DNA from: Blastobasis lacticolella
Lineage: Eukaryota > Arthropoda > Insecta > Lepidoptera > Blastobasidae
Direction: 5' to 3'
Length of the DNA: 64,000 nt
Assembly (NCBI GenBank): GCA_905147135.1
Contig: LR990044.1
Span: forward strand, 16,434,122 to 16,498,121
The notes under the pieces were generated by a model. It saw only the letters and a program-made list of their open reading frames with translations, made no database searches and was not told where the DNA came from. Position numbers and translations under genes: made by a program. This document shows, piece after piece, positions 41,449 to 52,982 of the stretch (position 1 is the stretch's first letter; each line of letters opens with the position of its first letter).

Positions 41449-42913
41449 TAGACATGAAGCGGATATCCGGTTACGAATAAATTTGTTATCCGGCCGAATA
41501 CCGGATAGTGCGTTTATATCCGGCCGGATACCGGATAGCAAAAAATGTATGAAAAGTAAATAAAAGTGATTTTGTAGATCGGAAGAAAGTAATCTCTAAA
41601 ATGATAAATATTAATCAAAGCACTGTTGATATGACTATTGGTACATGTGGCCTAAGCCAAGAGGTTGCTTTAATCTACAATCGCTTGTGGTAGAAAAAAT
41701 GTATGGGATTTGACATAAGCTAACGTTATCTGACATAAGCTGTTTGTGGTAGAAATTCTTGGTCCATAGACAATTCACGTACTTCCGGTGTACAAAGGAG
41801 GCGGATTGGCGGATGATCCTATACAATCAGAGTCAATTTAGATGTTGGTAGAAATAGTCGAACTTCGAGCTGTCAATTTTCTACCATACACGCATCACGC
41901 AAGCGGAGCTGTCAAAGATGGCTAGACCAGCTGTTGTTCATTTTGTAGGCTGCCAAAATAAAATTTTTGCAAAGTTAATCTTGTAAATTATTATAAATTG
42001 GATTAAACTACGGATTTGGATTAATGGAATTAAAGTGTTCAATAATTTACCAGAACATTTAAAAATGTTAAGTGGAAATAAATTTAAAACTAAATTAAAA
42101 GAATGGCTATTGGATAGGGCTTTTTATAATCTGGGGGAATTTTGGACGAAATAAGAGTTTGATATTGTAAATTATAAACTTCATATTATTATTTAATTTA
42201 CAAATTTATTTGAATTTGACATTTTTTTTATTACGTATTTTGACATTGCATATTTTGATTTATTTCCAAGTTTTATTTGCTATTGTTTTAAATGGATGTG
42301 AATTTTACTTTTTAATCATTGCTACTTTAAATATTGTATGTCCGAAATGGGCAAACTGTTGAGACTTACAAATATATTCTGTAATACCTAAATGTACCTA
42401 CACAGTTCAACAATAAAGTTATTCTATTCTATTCTACGAAATGCTCCTACATTGGAAGGTAGCAAGCGATTTCGTTTGTCTTGACCTTATGAGAATCTTT
42501 TACTGCACTCTAATCCTCGATGCTGTGGGCTAATTAATGTGTAAGCGTGTATTTCTAATCGTAGGTCGAAGGAATTGTTCAGATCAAAGTTAAAATTATT
42601 TACATTGTACGAAGACTTGAAATCACTGGCTTGTCAGATCAGCGGGGCTATTGGCTAACTCAGTTGACAACTGTATTTGACACTAGATAATTCTACACCA
42701 CGTCATCTACGTTGAAAACTGGCAATAGCGTCTACCAAATTAGAGTAGTGTCAGATTTTTTTATATCAAATTCAGTTGTCCACTGAGATAGTCGATAGGC
42801 CCTCAGAGCTGATCAGAGATATCCGGCCGCCGGATATCCGGCTATCCGGCTAATGAGATAGCCGGATAACCGGTATCCGGTAACCGGCCAAACAACTATT
42901 CGTTTCATGTCTA
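41449..42913. mobile_element. hAT-like non-autonomous transposon, 1465 bases, 8-base target duplication
   Basis: Terminal inverted repeats TAGACATGAAGCG (left) and the reverse complement of CGTTTCATGTCTA (right) are bounded by CAATAAAC on both sides (41441-41448 and 42914-42921). Both subterminal zones are packed with CCGGATA/TATCCGG motifs (41455-41545 and 42825-42890), as hAT transposase binding zones often are. No transposase frame is found. A LINE 3' end (42012-42436) is nested inside. An 8-base duplication is the hAT signature; the TIR sequence itself I do not recognise. Confidence 0.85.
42012..42436 (+). mobile_element. LINE 3'-end fragment nested in the hAT-like element
   Basis: Encodes NGIKVFNNLPEHLKMLSGNK then FKTKLKEWLLDRAFYNLGEF and a stop, the usual end of CR1/jockey-group polymerases in Lepidoptera. 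A long AT-rich 3' region follows, with AATAAAG and a (TTCTA)n tail at 42418-42436. 5' truncated. Confidence 0.82.
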
Positions 42914-43116
42914 CAATAAACCCGAATTCCTTGTACATACTCACGCCCGCATTCCAAAGGGGTAGGCAGAGACTATCCTTCCTTCCTCCTCTTCTTAACG
43001 AATCTGCATGTTATTGTAAGTTTTACATTTTTAAACAGGCCTGTTGTAGAGTGTCCGTTTGACAAAATTACGGGACTTTTATAAAAAAAAGTATTTCACA
43101 GATCCATACACATTGT

Positions 43117-43293
43117 ATCCACGTACCAGAAGACGGAGCGTGGGTAGGCCTCCCACAAGGTGCACCGATGACTTGGTAAAGATCGCAAGTACCAGCTGGA
43201 TGCGGAAGGTACAGGACCGGCCTTTGTGGAGATCTCTGGGGTTGGCCACTACTGGGCGTACCCAGTAGTGGGTGTCTTTCGGCTGATATGATG
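43117..43293 (+). mobile_element. RTE-type LINE 3' end (plus)
   Basis: Encodes RRRSVGRPPTRCTDDLVKIA and STSWMRKVQDRPLWRSLG, then a frame break. It continues CCCAGTAGTGGGTGTCTTTC to GGCTGATATGATGATA. Same family as 7783-7936; both are truncated to the C-terminus. Confidence 0.82.
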
Positions 43294-45095
43294 ATACACA
43301 TTGATTTTCATCGATTCTTTATTAGATGAATAGATAGAGCGCTAGGTTTCCCGTTACATCGTCACAGTTGTACACAACCTGTTCCGTATCAAATGACCGT
43401 ACTGTAGCCCTACATGGTACTCAACTGGTAGGAATCCGTGAAGCCTGAGAAGTCCTCCTGGGCTACAATGATTTCATTGTTGTGTTCCGGAAAGCCAGAC
43501 GTTTCAGTTAAAGTTCTAGTCTCTTCTTGTCTCTTTCTTACGCAAGCCCTTAACTCTACAAGGCTTACTCTACCAACACCACCTACATTTTGATCAGAAA
43601 GTATGGCTTTGTTGTTTCATAGATTCAAATGTAGCTCTATCTGTGACAATAATCAACAGGGTATCAACTACATGTATGATATGTGGACAGGTGTGCTCCA
43701 CCTTCATCGTCACTTCCCATCAGGTAAGATGCCGCAAATGCGTGGTCAATACTATAAAAATAAATCATTGTTTAAAATGTACAATGTGATTTCCATTCGC
43801 CTGCAGTTTGAAAAACATTAAGCTCAGTTACATAACGGAAACCTTTTATTTTCCGGAACAAAATATTACCAAGCAATTGTTTTTCGGAATAGGCTTTAAA
43901 ATTTTCCATCAGGAATTCGATTGATAACATTTCCCCACGGAAACTTAGTTCAATAGGAAGGTAAAATAATCTACATCGAAATAGGAACATACTAATAACT
44001 AGCTAACATAGTTCATGTTGAGTGTTACACGACGCACATTGTCCCCATGGCACACATGAACACTGCTACATCATATTGTATCTCTTTTCTGTCCTTATAT
44101 TGGTCCATAAAAGTACCGATGTGTAAAATACTTCTTACTTTTACTCTACACGCATGAAATAGGAAGTTGTGTACCTTCTGGACTTGGCGTTGTTTGGCTG
44201 ACCCAAAAACTACAAGTGAGGTTCTAGAAACATTTTGCTAATGCGTTAAGTTTTTCGCCCTAAAACTACTTCGAGTTTTTCTATCGAAACTATTTTTCGT
44301 TCTAGTTGGGAAAGCATTCGAACCTCGCGCAAGTTTAATCTCCCTCCGCCCGCTGCTCTTCACAAGTTATTTGAATAAAATAATATCGCGGTTTTCGTAA
44401 CAACTTACAATTGTTTTGCAAAACCTCTTTCTAAATACTGTGTTATCGTGATTTTCAGTTAGACACATATTTATAGAATTGTGTAGATGAAGCAAATGGA
44501 AAGTGGTGGCTGTCACCGAAAACACCTACTTCAGGTCTCATTATTACTGTAGATGTATTCACTGAACCAAAGGACTTGAAGCAATTTGACTAGTTCCTGG
44601 CAAAAGCTTGCTTGTTTGTTTGCCTACGTAATTGCATTGTGTCTACGTAGTCCCGGTCAAAAAGAGTTAAAGGCCAGAACATCGATATTAATTCCAGTCG
44701 TACTGACTACGGGAGTACATTACCTCATTCGCCTGGAAAATCTGAATGTTACACATCCAGATTTGCATTCACACGTCGACAGATCTGCAATTGAAGCACT
44801 GTCAACAGTTCGCTCAGGTATGGTTCCCACGTTCGACAATTTGCCTATATTCGTTCTCCAACACTGCACCGGTCCTCATCACAAAACGTTCGGAACACAA
44901 AGCAGCTTGTCTTGATGTCAAAGGGTCCCTTTACAAACGGAATCCAACGTGCATTCTGCATCTATGTTTCAAAGGCACTCGATGGCGAACGATTTCTCTG
45001 TGAATTTTGGAACGGGGGAGCCGGGTTTAAGGTATGGATGTCCTCAAACATTGATTTAAAAAATAGTGAAGGAATTTAGATTGGAGTTAGTATAA
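43294..45095. other. Unannotated stretch
   Basis: I see no recognisable gene. Open frames at 43603, 43772 and 44586 (at most 109 codons) have no known motifs and no support for being coding. Confidence 0.5.
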
Positions 45096-45405
45096 AACGC
45101 GTGGGTGATGCCCCTGGTATTGCAAACGTCCATAGGCTGCGGTGACTGCTTACCTTCAGGCAGGCCGTAAGCTTGTTTGCCACATAAGTAATATTAAAAA
45201 TATATGCAAAGAACTGGAACTCACTGCCCGAGTCACTGTTCCCCGAAAAGCATGGAAGGACCTTGGGGTCTTCAAGTCATGAGTGAATATGTATCTTCTA
45301 GGCACGCATGCCACATCTTCGACCTCAACGCCACAAAAAAAAGATAAGCCGCATCGTTACTTACCACTAGGTGAGATGGCGGTCAAATGCCTGGCTAGTC
45401 TAAAA
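45096..45405 (+). mobile_element. LINE 3' untranslated repeat blocks
   Basis: AACGCGTGGGTGATGCCCCT, TCCATAGGCTGCGGTGACTG and GTAAGCTTGTTTGCCAC repeat the block at 16755. A second 3' end follows (ELELTARVTVPRKAWKDLGV FK, then TACTTACCACTAGGTGAGAT and GGTCAAATGCCTGGCTAG). Two truncated jockey/CR1-type ends lie in the same orientation. Confidence 0.65.
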
Positions 45406-47517
45406 TAAAAAAAGGATATTCAGTGATTGGAGAAAGGTTTACTAATGCGATTTTTTAATTTGACTCTAGCAACACGCCCTGGAGACACAAGGTAGGAAGT
45501 TCGTCGTTTAATTTAATTCTGTAACCTAATATTTACCGCGGCGCCTCCTGTAATGCTTTTTGTTGCAATGTCTAGTGGAAAAAATAGTTCTGTGTTATTG
45601 GCACGTGCAACGATGTACGACAACAACTTGCGATTGTAAGCTGATTATATTATGAACATTTCAAAACATACGGATTAACTGCGGCTTCTTTTGTTTTTGA
45701 TTTTATCCAGACGTGACGGTTCGATTTTAAACGCGTAAATAGATGAGAATAATATCTGATTGTATGTCACCTTCTCCACGACTGAATCGACTTTTACTAA
45801 ACTTAGGAGCCACATTCTCAGGGACCCTGAGATGGATATACGCTACGCAGACGAAATCGTGGACGGGCAGCTAGTTGAACATTATTTACGCTTTTTGTTG
45901 ACGTTGCTAAGGTAATTTTACCGTATCGACACAAAGAAAAAAACGGCCCGACCCAAGCAGAGAATCTACTGAAAGCAAAGCGCCATTTCTGTCACGCACA
46001 AATTGACGTTACGTTTATGGGCATTCTTAAGCAATTTCAAGCAGTGCTCGGTCTCGATTATCAACGCGAGCATTCGTTGTATTGTCGACGTCAATTTAAT
46101 GTTATTTGATTAAACGATATTATTATTGAATAAATAAAATTACTTGTAAAGAATAAAAAATACAAGCAACGTACGCAGAGTCTAAGAACTGATGGGTGAC
46201 CTTTACGCTAGTAAAACTTCAGGAGTGCTACGAGTTCTCCGCTCACTGATGTGCCTTCCAATACCAATTACGAAGCAAGGTTGACCAAGATCTTTCGAGA
46301 GCCTTTTTGCACTGCACCCCTTGATGGTTTGTAACAGAAAAAAACCCTAATGGACACCTTATTGGTTTCTGTGGCCACTATCTGAAACAGCTTTGGAACC
46401 AGTTTTGATCACATTATGGCAAGGATTCGATATTGATCCTTGGCAAAGGACAAGTTATTGTAAACGATCTTCAAAATTCTATTCGATCTTTTAAATACTC
46501 TTTTCAAAATTCAGAAAAAATATATTGTAGCATCCCTAGTGAGTCGGCAAGTTTACGTCATAATTTTTGAGGACGTCGGGAGTGGACCTTCTGTTAGTTC
46601 TTTATTTTTTGGTATCGAATAAAAGACGAACTTTTCTTTTACCCATTCGTGAACCCGCATGATGTACTTTAATGATAGTCGCTTTCCCAAAGACTTATCT
46701 AAGCAAACAGAGAAAGAGATTTCCAACAAAACTCCTTTCAAGCTTCTCGAGTTTTTTTTATTTTCTTTTAATTCGGAAGAGAATACTAGGATAGAATAAA
46801 ATAGAGAATGAGGTCTGTCGGGCACGGAATCATTAGGTGGCCTAACCATACTACATTTTAACACAATTAACACCAAAAATCTTGCCCTTAAAACTGTAAT
46901 TTCTAGATGCACGGTTTTGATAGTTTTGACAATTTATAGAAAAAACACAATTTTTTAAATATTATAATACCTATTCTTACATGGTCAAAATTATAAAACT
47001 CTTTGTCCGACGTTTCCAGTATCTACCATTTCGGTTATAGTCCAATATGTCAATCAGCCAGCTACAAGTTTCAAATGTACGTAACTTCAAACTGCTGATG
47101 ATACTTCCAGCCAATAGGGTCTCACTTTCCTCTTACAAAATTCCGTTGATTGAAGTTAACCGTGCATTATGTATATCATGTTACTGACTTGGTAACTTTG
47201 ACTCTGTTAACAGTTTGTTCCTGATACCTCATGATTAGGGTTGACGAATTCAGGGTTGCCAAGAACAATAACAGGTAAGAATAGGTACCGACACGAAATA
47301 AAAGGATACTACATAAAAGTCGCCTAAAATGGATTTCAAATATTGCGTTTCATAAGAAAGGTTTGCGTTTTACTTATGGCAGGTGCCATCATTGCGGCGT
47401 ATGTATGTGAAACAAATGCTTTTTTTATGTCTATAATTAGCTGTGAGCACCTCATGTCATGTAGCTTGTCTTTTAATAATATAACTAAAAAATATAAGTT
47501 CTAATATTTTTTTAATA
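45406..47517. other. Unannotated stretch
   Basis: The longest interval without a call. Open frames (for example 46553-46912 minus, 119 codons) show no motif I know. No repeat or RNA recognised. Confidence 0.5.
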
Positions 47518-47803
47518 ACAAGCTTTTATTGAGCGGTATAGTACTCATCAAGATCATTCCAAAGACCCCAAACACGATGGGGTTATCTTGTTGCGTTCAG
47601 TAGTACCTAAGACCACCTTCTGACTCCATCATCAGACTAGCTCCATGGTACCATATTAATACATTGTCATCTACGTTACATAGGTATATCAATTTTCAAT
47701 TCAATTGATCACCAGGAAGTGGGTCAAATTAAGCTTGCAAGATTTCCCCGAACATACATACGAGTAGTTTCATACAAACATTTCAAGTTAAATAAAAGTT
47801 TGT
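47518..47803. mobile_element. MITE-like element, AAGCTTTTAT family
   Basis: Begins AACAAGCTTTTATT and ends AATAAAAGTTTGT, a short inverted pair. Internal blocks CCCCAAACACGATGGGGTTA, TCTTGTTGCGTTCAGTAGT, CATCATCAGACTAG and ATGGTACCATATTAATACA are shared with 59630-60066. No coding sequence. Confidence 0.6.
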
Positions 47804-47820
47804 AGAAAAGAACCTCCTCA

Positions 47821-48179
47821 AATAGAAAAAGGTTAAGATGCTACTGAAAGCGCCAGTGATGGAGAAAAAGATGAGTTTTAGGCTAGGCAAAAATGTTATG
47901 CTGATGAATATGGAAGAGGATGAATAAATAAATAAATAAATAATCGTGTACAAATTCACACAGCGCCATCTAGCCCCAAATTAATCAAAGCTTGTGCTAT
48001 TGGTGCTAGCTAACTGGTATACTAATTATATACTTTTTTAAATACATACTTATTATACATAGAACACCCAGACCCGTAACAGAAATTAAAATTCATCAGC
48101 ATAACATTTTTGCCTAGCCTAAAACTCATCTTTTTCTCCATCACTGGCGCTTTCAGTAGCATCCTACCCTTTTTCTATT
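47821..48179. repeat. Inverted repeat, 89-base arms, around a SINE 2 fragment
   Basis: Arm 47821-47909 and arm 48091-48179 are reverse complements with about three mismatches (for example ATTCATCAGCATAACATTTT and GCATCTTAAC versus GCATCCTACC). The 181-base spacer is the 3' part of a minus-strand SINE 2. The right arm replaces the SINE region that should hold the B box. Confidence 0.93.
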
Positions 48180-48236
48180 TGACTTTTTCTATTCATCTTG
48201 CGTGGCTGACTGGCATGTTGACTCAGGTCGTCAAAT
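47926..48236 (-). mobile_element. SINE family 2 interrupted by an inverted-repeat arm (minus)
   Basis: The tail and body (ATTT tail, CAGCGCCATCTAGCCCCAAA, AACACCCAGACCCGTAACAG) are at 47926-48097. The head (GCGTGGCTGACTGGCATGTT, ACTCAGGTCGTC) is at 48199-48236. About 100 foreign bases between them replace the B-box region. Confidence 0.88.
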
Positions 48237-48389
48237 ATATGTATGTCGTCACGTATATGTGATCAGTTAGGCTAACCTAAGAAAAGATGGATGGACTGTG
48301 TGAATGACGACATGGGAGTATAGGGAATAGAAGAAAGAGACATATCGTGCCGACCATCTAGGGGATATGAGGTAGATGACGATGACTTT

Positions 48390-48470
48390 CAGTTGAGTAT
48401 TTTGAATTGCGCGATCGTTAACCCGTCTGCCAAGAGTAGAGATTATGGCTATTACCTTACGCAAAAACAA
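48390..48470 (+). mobile_element. GATGAT-family retroposon fragment, weak
   Basis: GATCGTTAACCCGTCTGCCA and GAGATTATGGCTATTACCTT resemble the middle of the 27017-27299 family in the opposite orientation. Short and diverged. Confidence 0.5.
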
Positions 48471-48940
48471 AAATCACGTCGATTTGGTACTTGGGATGAT
48501 ATTTTTTTTTATAAATATAAACGTACAATGTACCTGTGTACCTGAATTAACAATGTATATTTAAAACACTTTGACTATAGTTCATTATTTTATATGCAGC
48601 TATCTATTTGGATTACGATTGCAGAAATTGATCAATTAATTGCATAAAAATATTTTGTAATCATTATCAACATAAATTAATTGTCAACGGTGCCAGCCCT
48701 ATAGCTACCATATCAAAACTTGGCAGTTTCCTAACACAGGCAAGTTGTGAACTTAGGAAGTTGCTATAGGCTTTATAACTGGGTTCAATTTGCGTAACTC
48801 TATATTGGGTACAAATAACATACGATGAAAATGTCTTAAATTATGTAAATATGTGAAATAAGCTGTCGTTAGACTATTTTATAGACTTGATTTTATTTTA
48901 AAACAAGCTAAACACCCAGACTTAGATGAACTATAACGAT
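48471..48940. other. Unannotated AT-rich stretch
   Basis: Nothing recognised. Confidence 0.5.
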
Positions 48941-49243
48941 AATCATCTTGGCATCAATATCCCGGTTGTGCTCTCGCGCACGAGGGTCCGGGGTTCGCTT
49001 TGACTATGATCCAGGATTTAGCAGATCAGGTATTTACAGTAGAGCAACTGCCCCCCGGACCTCCATGACCCTGCTACCACCTAGGAACCTGACCAGATTG
49101 GATCATGGTTACACATCCAGTCGCCTGAATGTGCAGATTTCATCACGATGTTTTCCCTCACCGTAAGAGCATCGGTTAGTATTCAACTAATGTACATAAC
49201 TCAGAAAACAGTCATTGGTACATGGCCGGAGCGGGATTCGAAT
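48941..49243 (-). mobile_element. SINE family 1, head truncated (minus)
   Basis: Runs from ATCATCTTGGCATCAATAT through CCGGTTGTGCTCTCGCGCAC, GGAACCTGACCAGATTGG and CAACTAATGTACATAACTC to GGAGCGGGATTCGAAT. It then breaks inside the tRNA-like head at an AT-rich join. Confidence 0.88.
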
Positions 49244-49293
49244 TGTTTATTTATGTATTTATTTATTACACAGTTTTACAGTTTTTAACACAC

Positions 49294-49480
49294 ATTCATT
49301 AGCCTGAATGAACAGATTCCGTCATAATGGTCTTCTCTTACCGTAAAAGCATCAGTTAATGTTCAACTAATATACATAACAGCAAAAAAGTTATAGTGCA
49401 TGGCAGCACTGGGGATCGAACTCGAAACCTCTCGCTTACGAGTCGATCCCGCCCACTAACCATTAGACCAACGACGCTCC
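49294..49480 (-). mobile_element. SINE family 1, head and first half (minus)
   Basis: From AGCCTGAATGAACAGATTCC through ATGTTCAACTAATATACATA, GGGGATCGAACTCGAAACCT and TCGCTTACGAGTC to the outer head. More diverged than the neighbouring copy. The two lie in the same orientation 50 bases apart and derive from independent insertions. Confidence 0.82.
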
Positions 49481-50004
49481 CAAACTTCGATAAACTAATT
49501 GGCTAATTAGATTTTTCCAAATGTAGAAATAACATCACAAATACACTTGATTTCTCTGTATTAGTCCTTATTTAGTATATAATGTCATTTATATGAACGC
49601 TAAAACTCTCGATAAATTACAAAAAAATTGAAGAAAATAGTTTTACCGCTTCAGGCTTTCAGAATTTCAGGCATTGGTGTGCCGTTCGTTAGTGAAAGCT
49701 ACTGAAAACTGCGCGGCCCAACATAGGTAAGTACAGAGTACTAATATCCCGTCTATGTGGGTGACTAGGAAAGTTTTGAGATAAGTACACACTTTTTTTA
49801 AAAGAGATCGCAATTAAATGAGGACTTTGAAACTTAATTTATTTATAGTTCGAATACTGAAAGCCATTTGGTCAAAAAGAAACGAAAAGATGTGTCGATA
49901 TCGTTTTTGCATTTCGAGCGCTTTTCCGCGCATCAATTAAATTCGAACCCGAGAATTTTCGTGCAATGATGCAAAATGATTTTAAAATTGCTTTTTAAAT
50001 GTAG
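49481..50004. other. Unannotated stretch
   Basis: Nothing recognised. Confidence 0.5.
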
Positions 50005-50046
50005 GTATATCAGTTAGCCAGCACCCATAGTACAAGCTATTATTAT
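50005..50046 (+). mobile_element. SINE family 2 short fragment
   Basis: TATATCAGTTAGCCAGCACC and CATAGTACAAGCT match the 3' body of SINE 2, then an ATT run. Only about 40 bases remain. Confidence 0.65.
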
Positions 50047-50300
50047 TATTAATGAAAGTGAGTGTAGCGGTTATTATCCGCTTTTGGCAAACTTGCACAA
50101 TACCGTACGACTATTTTAGATGGTTTTCTCAATTTAAAAAAATCCGTGAAAGATGATGACAGAAGTGGTCACACTGCAACTTCATTAAGGGATGAAAAGA
50201 TCGAGGCTGTAAATGTTACACGAATACCTAAAAACGACCTACAAGCACATAGAGAAAACCCTTAAAATATCATTGCCGACCATTCATACAATTTTACACC
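50046..50300 (+). pseudogene. mariner-like transposase N-terminal remnant
   Basis: The frame around 50125 reads LKKSVKDDDRSGHTATSLRD EKIEAVNVTRI. The order S-V-x-D-D-x-R-S-G-x-x-x-T-S, then E-x-I-E-A-V, is the linker after the first helix-turn-helix in mariner transposases. Downstream frames lose similarity. It is possibly from the same kind of element as 39372-39512, but the two fragments are 11 kb apart. Confidence 0.5.
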
Positions 50301-50484
50301 TGCACCTTCAAGTCAGGAAACTTTAACTAAAACTAACGTAAAACTGATGAGTATAGTGATTACGGTCACATATAGACACCTGCAACACTATTGCTACAAC
50401 TTGTTACTGTTGTTGAATCTTGGTTATCGTATCCATGTCACCAAATAAATAAATTAAAAAATTTCAAAAAAAAAAAATTTTCAC

Positions 50485-50776
50485 AGCAAGCTTTTATAGC
50501 GTTTTCTCTATGATCAGTAAGAGTATTTGTCAAAACTAATCAAACGAGCCCAAACTCGAATGGTTTGGGCTCGTTTACACGCACACGCAGTTTAGGAGTT
50601 CCTATGGCAATCTTCCATTTCCATCAACATATCAGCTCGATAGTATCATAACATTGCATTGTCACCCAACTTTCATAAATGGTGCGAAATTTCGAAAACC
50701 GGAAAATGGGTGTTTAACTGGCAGAATTTTATTACGAACAGACATGGGGACATGTGAAACTAAATAAAAGCTCGTA
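50485..50776. mobile_element. MITE-like element, AAGCTTTTAT family, diverged
   Basis: Starts GCAAGCTTTTATAGCG and ends CTAAATAAAAGCTCGT. Contains an internal hairpin (14-base arms at 50542-50555 and 50563-50576, AAACGAGCCCAAAC, loop TCGAATG) at the position where relatives have CCCCAAACACGATGGGG. Shares ATAACATTGCATTGTCA with them. Confidence 0.55.
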
Positions 50777-50944
50777 AAATATGCAACTTTCAGCAACAAG
50801 CGAGGTGACCCAGCGGTCGTACCAACTTCTCATTGCTGCGACAATGTTGCAGTACAACGTTTTGAAACATTCTGTAAATTATAAAATGTTATCGATTTTC
50901 TTACAAAAACGTAACTGCAGTTTGGAGACACCACATCGAGTTAC

Positions 50945-51230
50945 ATATTTATTTTTAACTCCTGACGAAAAATGAGGAGTGTTATAAGTTTGACGTGCGT
51001 ATCTGTGTATCTGTGGCTTTGTCTTTCTGTTTGTGGCATCGTAGCTCCCGAACAGATGGACCGATTTAGATGCGGTTGTCTCTATTCGAAAGCCAGTTTA
51101 ATCGTGATAATTTTTGGCATTGTTACATCAAAATCGGTTCTGTAGTTTCTAAAATATTTATGTTTAAGTAAACTTGGTCCGACCAATGGTTATGCGACTT
51201 TTTCTGTCGGTTAGGTAATTCATTATAAGC
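50945..51230 (+). mobile_element. Common lepidopteran repeat, unclassified
   Basis: TTTTTAACTCCTGACGAAAA, GAGGAGTGTTATAAGTTTGA, GTGGCATCGTAGCTCCCGAA and ATGGACCGATTTAGATGCGG follow an order I recognise from many butterfly and moth sequences. No coding sequence; class unknown to me. Confidence 0.5.
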
Positions 51231-51702
51231 TTTCATTTACGTTCATAGGCTACGATAACTGACCACCACTCGGGCCGCTTCTTTGTCACCTCTCCCTCGT
51301 ATGTACAGAATCAAACAATTTCCATTTCAATAATTCGGTTTAGCTATCGCTTCCTCTGTTCTTGCTACTGGCTAATCCCTGTCCATATTTATCCAGGGCG
51401 ACTGTTAATGCATTCAGGCCAATGCTAGTCACGGCCATGCTTCATGGGCTAATGCCTCCGCGGGACCCATCCCGCAGGACTTCCGACGTGGCCCATTAGT
51501 CCAATCGAGTCGCTTACTCGGTTTGTGACAGCTTTATTGAACACGTGCCGGCTGATAGGATTCGATCATGGCGTTTATGGCGGTTTAACAGGCGTGTTCA
51601 TAAACAATACTTGTATAAGGAAGGTTCTCGTAGCATTGCTATGCATGAAGCGCGTGTATACGCGCGTGCGCGCGCGCACACAGTTTTTACAGTGCGCGTT
51701 AA
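51231..51702. other. Unannotated stretch with a Z-DNA-prone tract
   Basis: No gene recognised. At 51650-51682, 33 bases alternate purine and pyrimidine without exception (GCGCGTGTATACGCGCGTGC and onward). Confidence 0.5.
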
Positions 51703-51801
51703 AATTCATCATTTAAATTTCTGCACGGTCGGGAATCGAACCCGGGACCTATTGCGTGGCAGACCCGGCATGTTGACCACTGATCCACTCAGGTCGTCAA
51801 A
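51703..51801 (-). mobile_element. SINE family 2 head fragment (minus)
   Basis: AAATTCATCATTTAAATTTC, GGTCGGGAATCGAACCCGGG (B box reversed) and CATGTTGACCACTGATCCAC TCAGGTCGTC. Only the tRNA-like head and the start of the body remain. Confidence 0.85.
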
Positions 51802-51984
51802 TTTAATATTAAAATGATTTAAGTTTAAATTTAAAAATGTAGTTCATAATGACGGAAGCATAGTGCCGATAGCCACTTAAGTATTGTCAGTTGGACTCCT
51901 GTTCGTTCGTTAAGCACGCACCCGTCAAGCACGCACCGGTCAAGCACGCACCTCAAGGACGCACCAGGTGTTAAGTCATCAACA

Positions 51985-52075
51985 GATCTTAACAGACCAC
52001 TGCTGGTCTTGGGCCATACTGGTCTTAGATCGCAGAGTTGAAAATGTTCAACAGAGAACGCTGTTGACCATTTTT
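51985..52075 (-). mobile_element. GATGAT-family retroposon fragment, weak
   Basis: AACAGACCACTGCTGGTCTTGG, TTAGATCGCAGAGTTGAAAA and GAACGCTGTTGACCATTTTT parallel the 27017 family order; diverged. Confidence 0.5.
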
Positions 52076-52982
52076 ATAAACTTTTATTTAGCTTGCGATG
52101 TTTTTATGTGAAAATGTTCGACTCAGATCTTGCAAGCCTAATTTGACACAGTTCTCGGCGTTCAATTCAGCTGAAATTGTGTATACCTATGTAACTTAGA
52201 TGTCAATGCATTAATGCTGCTATGAAGCTAGTCTGATGATGGAGTCGGAAGGTCATAGGAACTGATGAATTCAACAAGATAACCCTTTGGCGATGCGGGA
52301 TATGATAGCCGCCAATGTTGGCAAGCGAAGATGGGGAGAAGGTAGAAAAGGGTAATTACCCACCTGGCCGGGTGTTGTGACCAGGGGACCAAGGGTCCGA
52401 CAGTTGATCGTCGGAAGTTGTATATATGCCGTGGAAGTTGGCACATTTCTCTAGCGCGATGCAGGACGGTTAGCGCCATCTATGTGCGGATGCTTGCCAA
52501 CTTTGTGTTCGTGTACTTGTAATGTGAGTATCGTTGAGAGTTCCCTATTTGAGCAGTAGAGCGATAGATGTCTACACAACCCCATCGATCCCAAGCTACC
52601 AAACTGTAACCTCTTCAAAATCCGTTCAGCGATTTTTGCACGATGCGCGCACAGACAGACAGACAGACAAACAGACAAAAATTCCAAAAATATTGTATGT
52701 GCGTGCTTACTTCTCAATATCCAATTCTACGCCGACAATTTTTTCTGATATATCTTCAATGTACAAATACGGCTTCTTTACAGTTTCATAATAGGTGGTT
52801 TAGATACACGTAATATACCGTCATGGGGTGCCAATCGGGTCTGAGACTGTTCAATAGGTTCAATAACCCAAAACCTACTTCATGAATTTTGATAACATTT
52901 CGCAGTAACGTAGGTTGTAGATCAGACTAGACCGTAGATAAATTATATATCAAAACCTTCAATGTTGTTCCCCCCAAGAACA
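52076..52982. other. Mostly unannotated stretch
   Basis: The segment at 52225-52290 (CTAGTCTGATGATGGAGTCG to AACAAGATAACCC) is the reverse of part of the AAGCTTTTAT MITE family. The rest is unrecognised. Confidence 0.45.

Noticed and set aside
41449..42913. CRISPR-like or operator array from the repeated CCGGATA motifs
   Set aside because: Spacing is irregular, motifs are palindromic and confined to the ends of an inverted-repeat element; hAT subterminal repeats explain them better.
44586..44915. 109-codon open frame as a host gene
   Set aside because: No motif, splice sites or conservation evidence; the length is within chance expectation.
46553..46912. 119-codon minus-strand open frame
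   Set aside because: No recognisable domain or signal; not supported as a gene.
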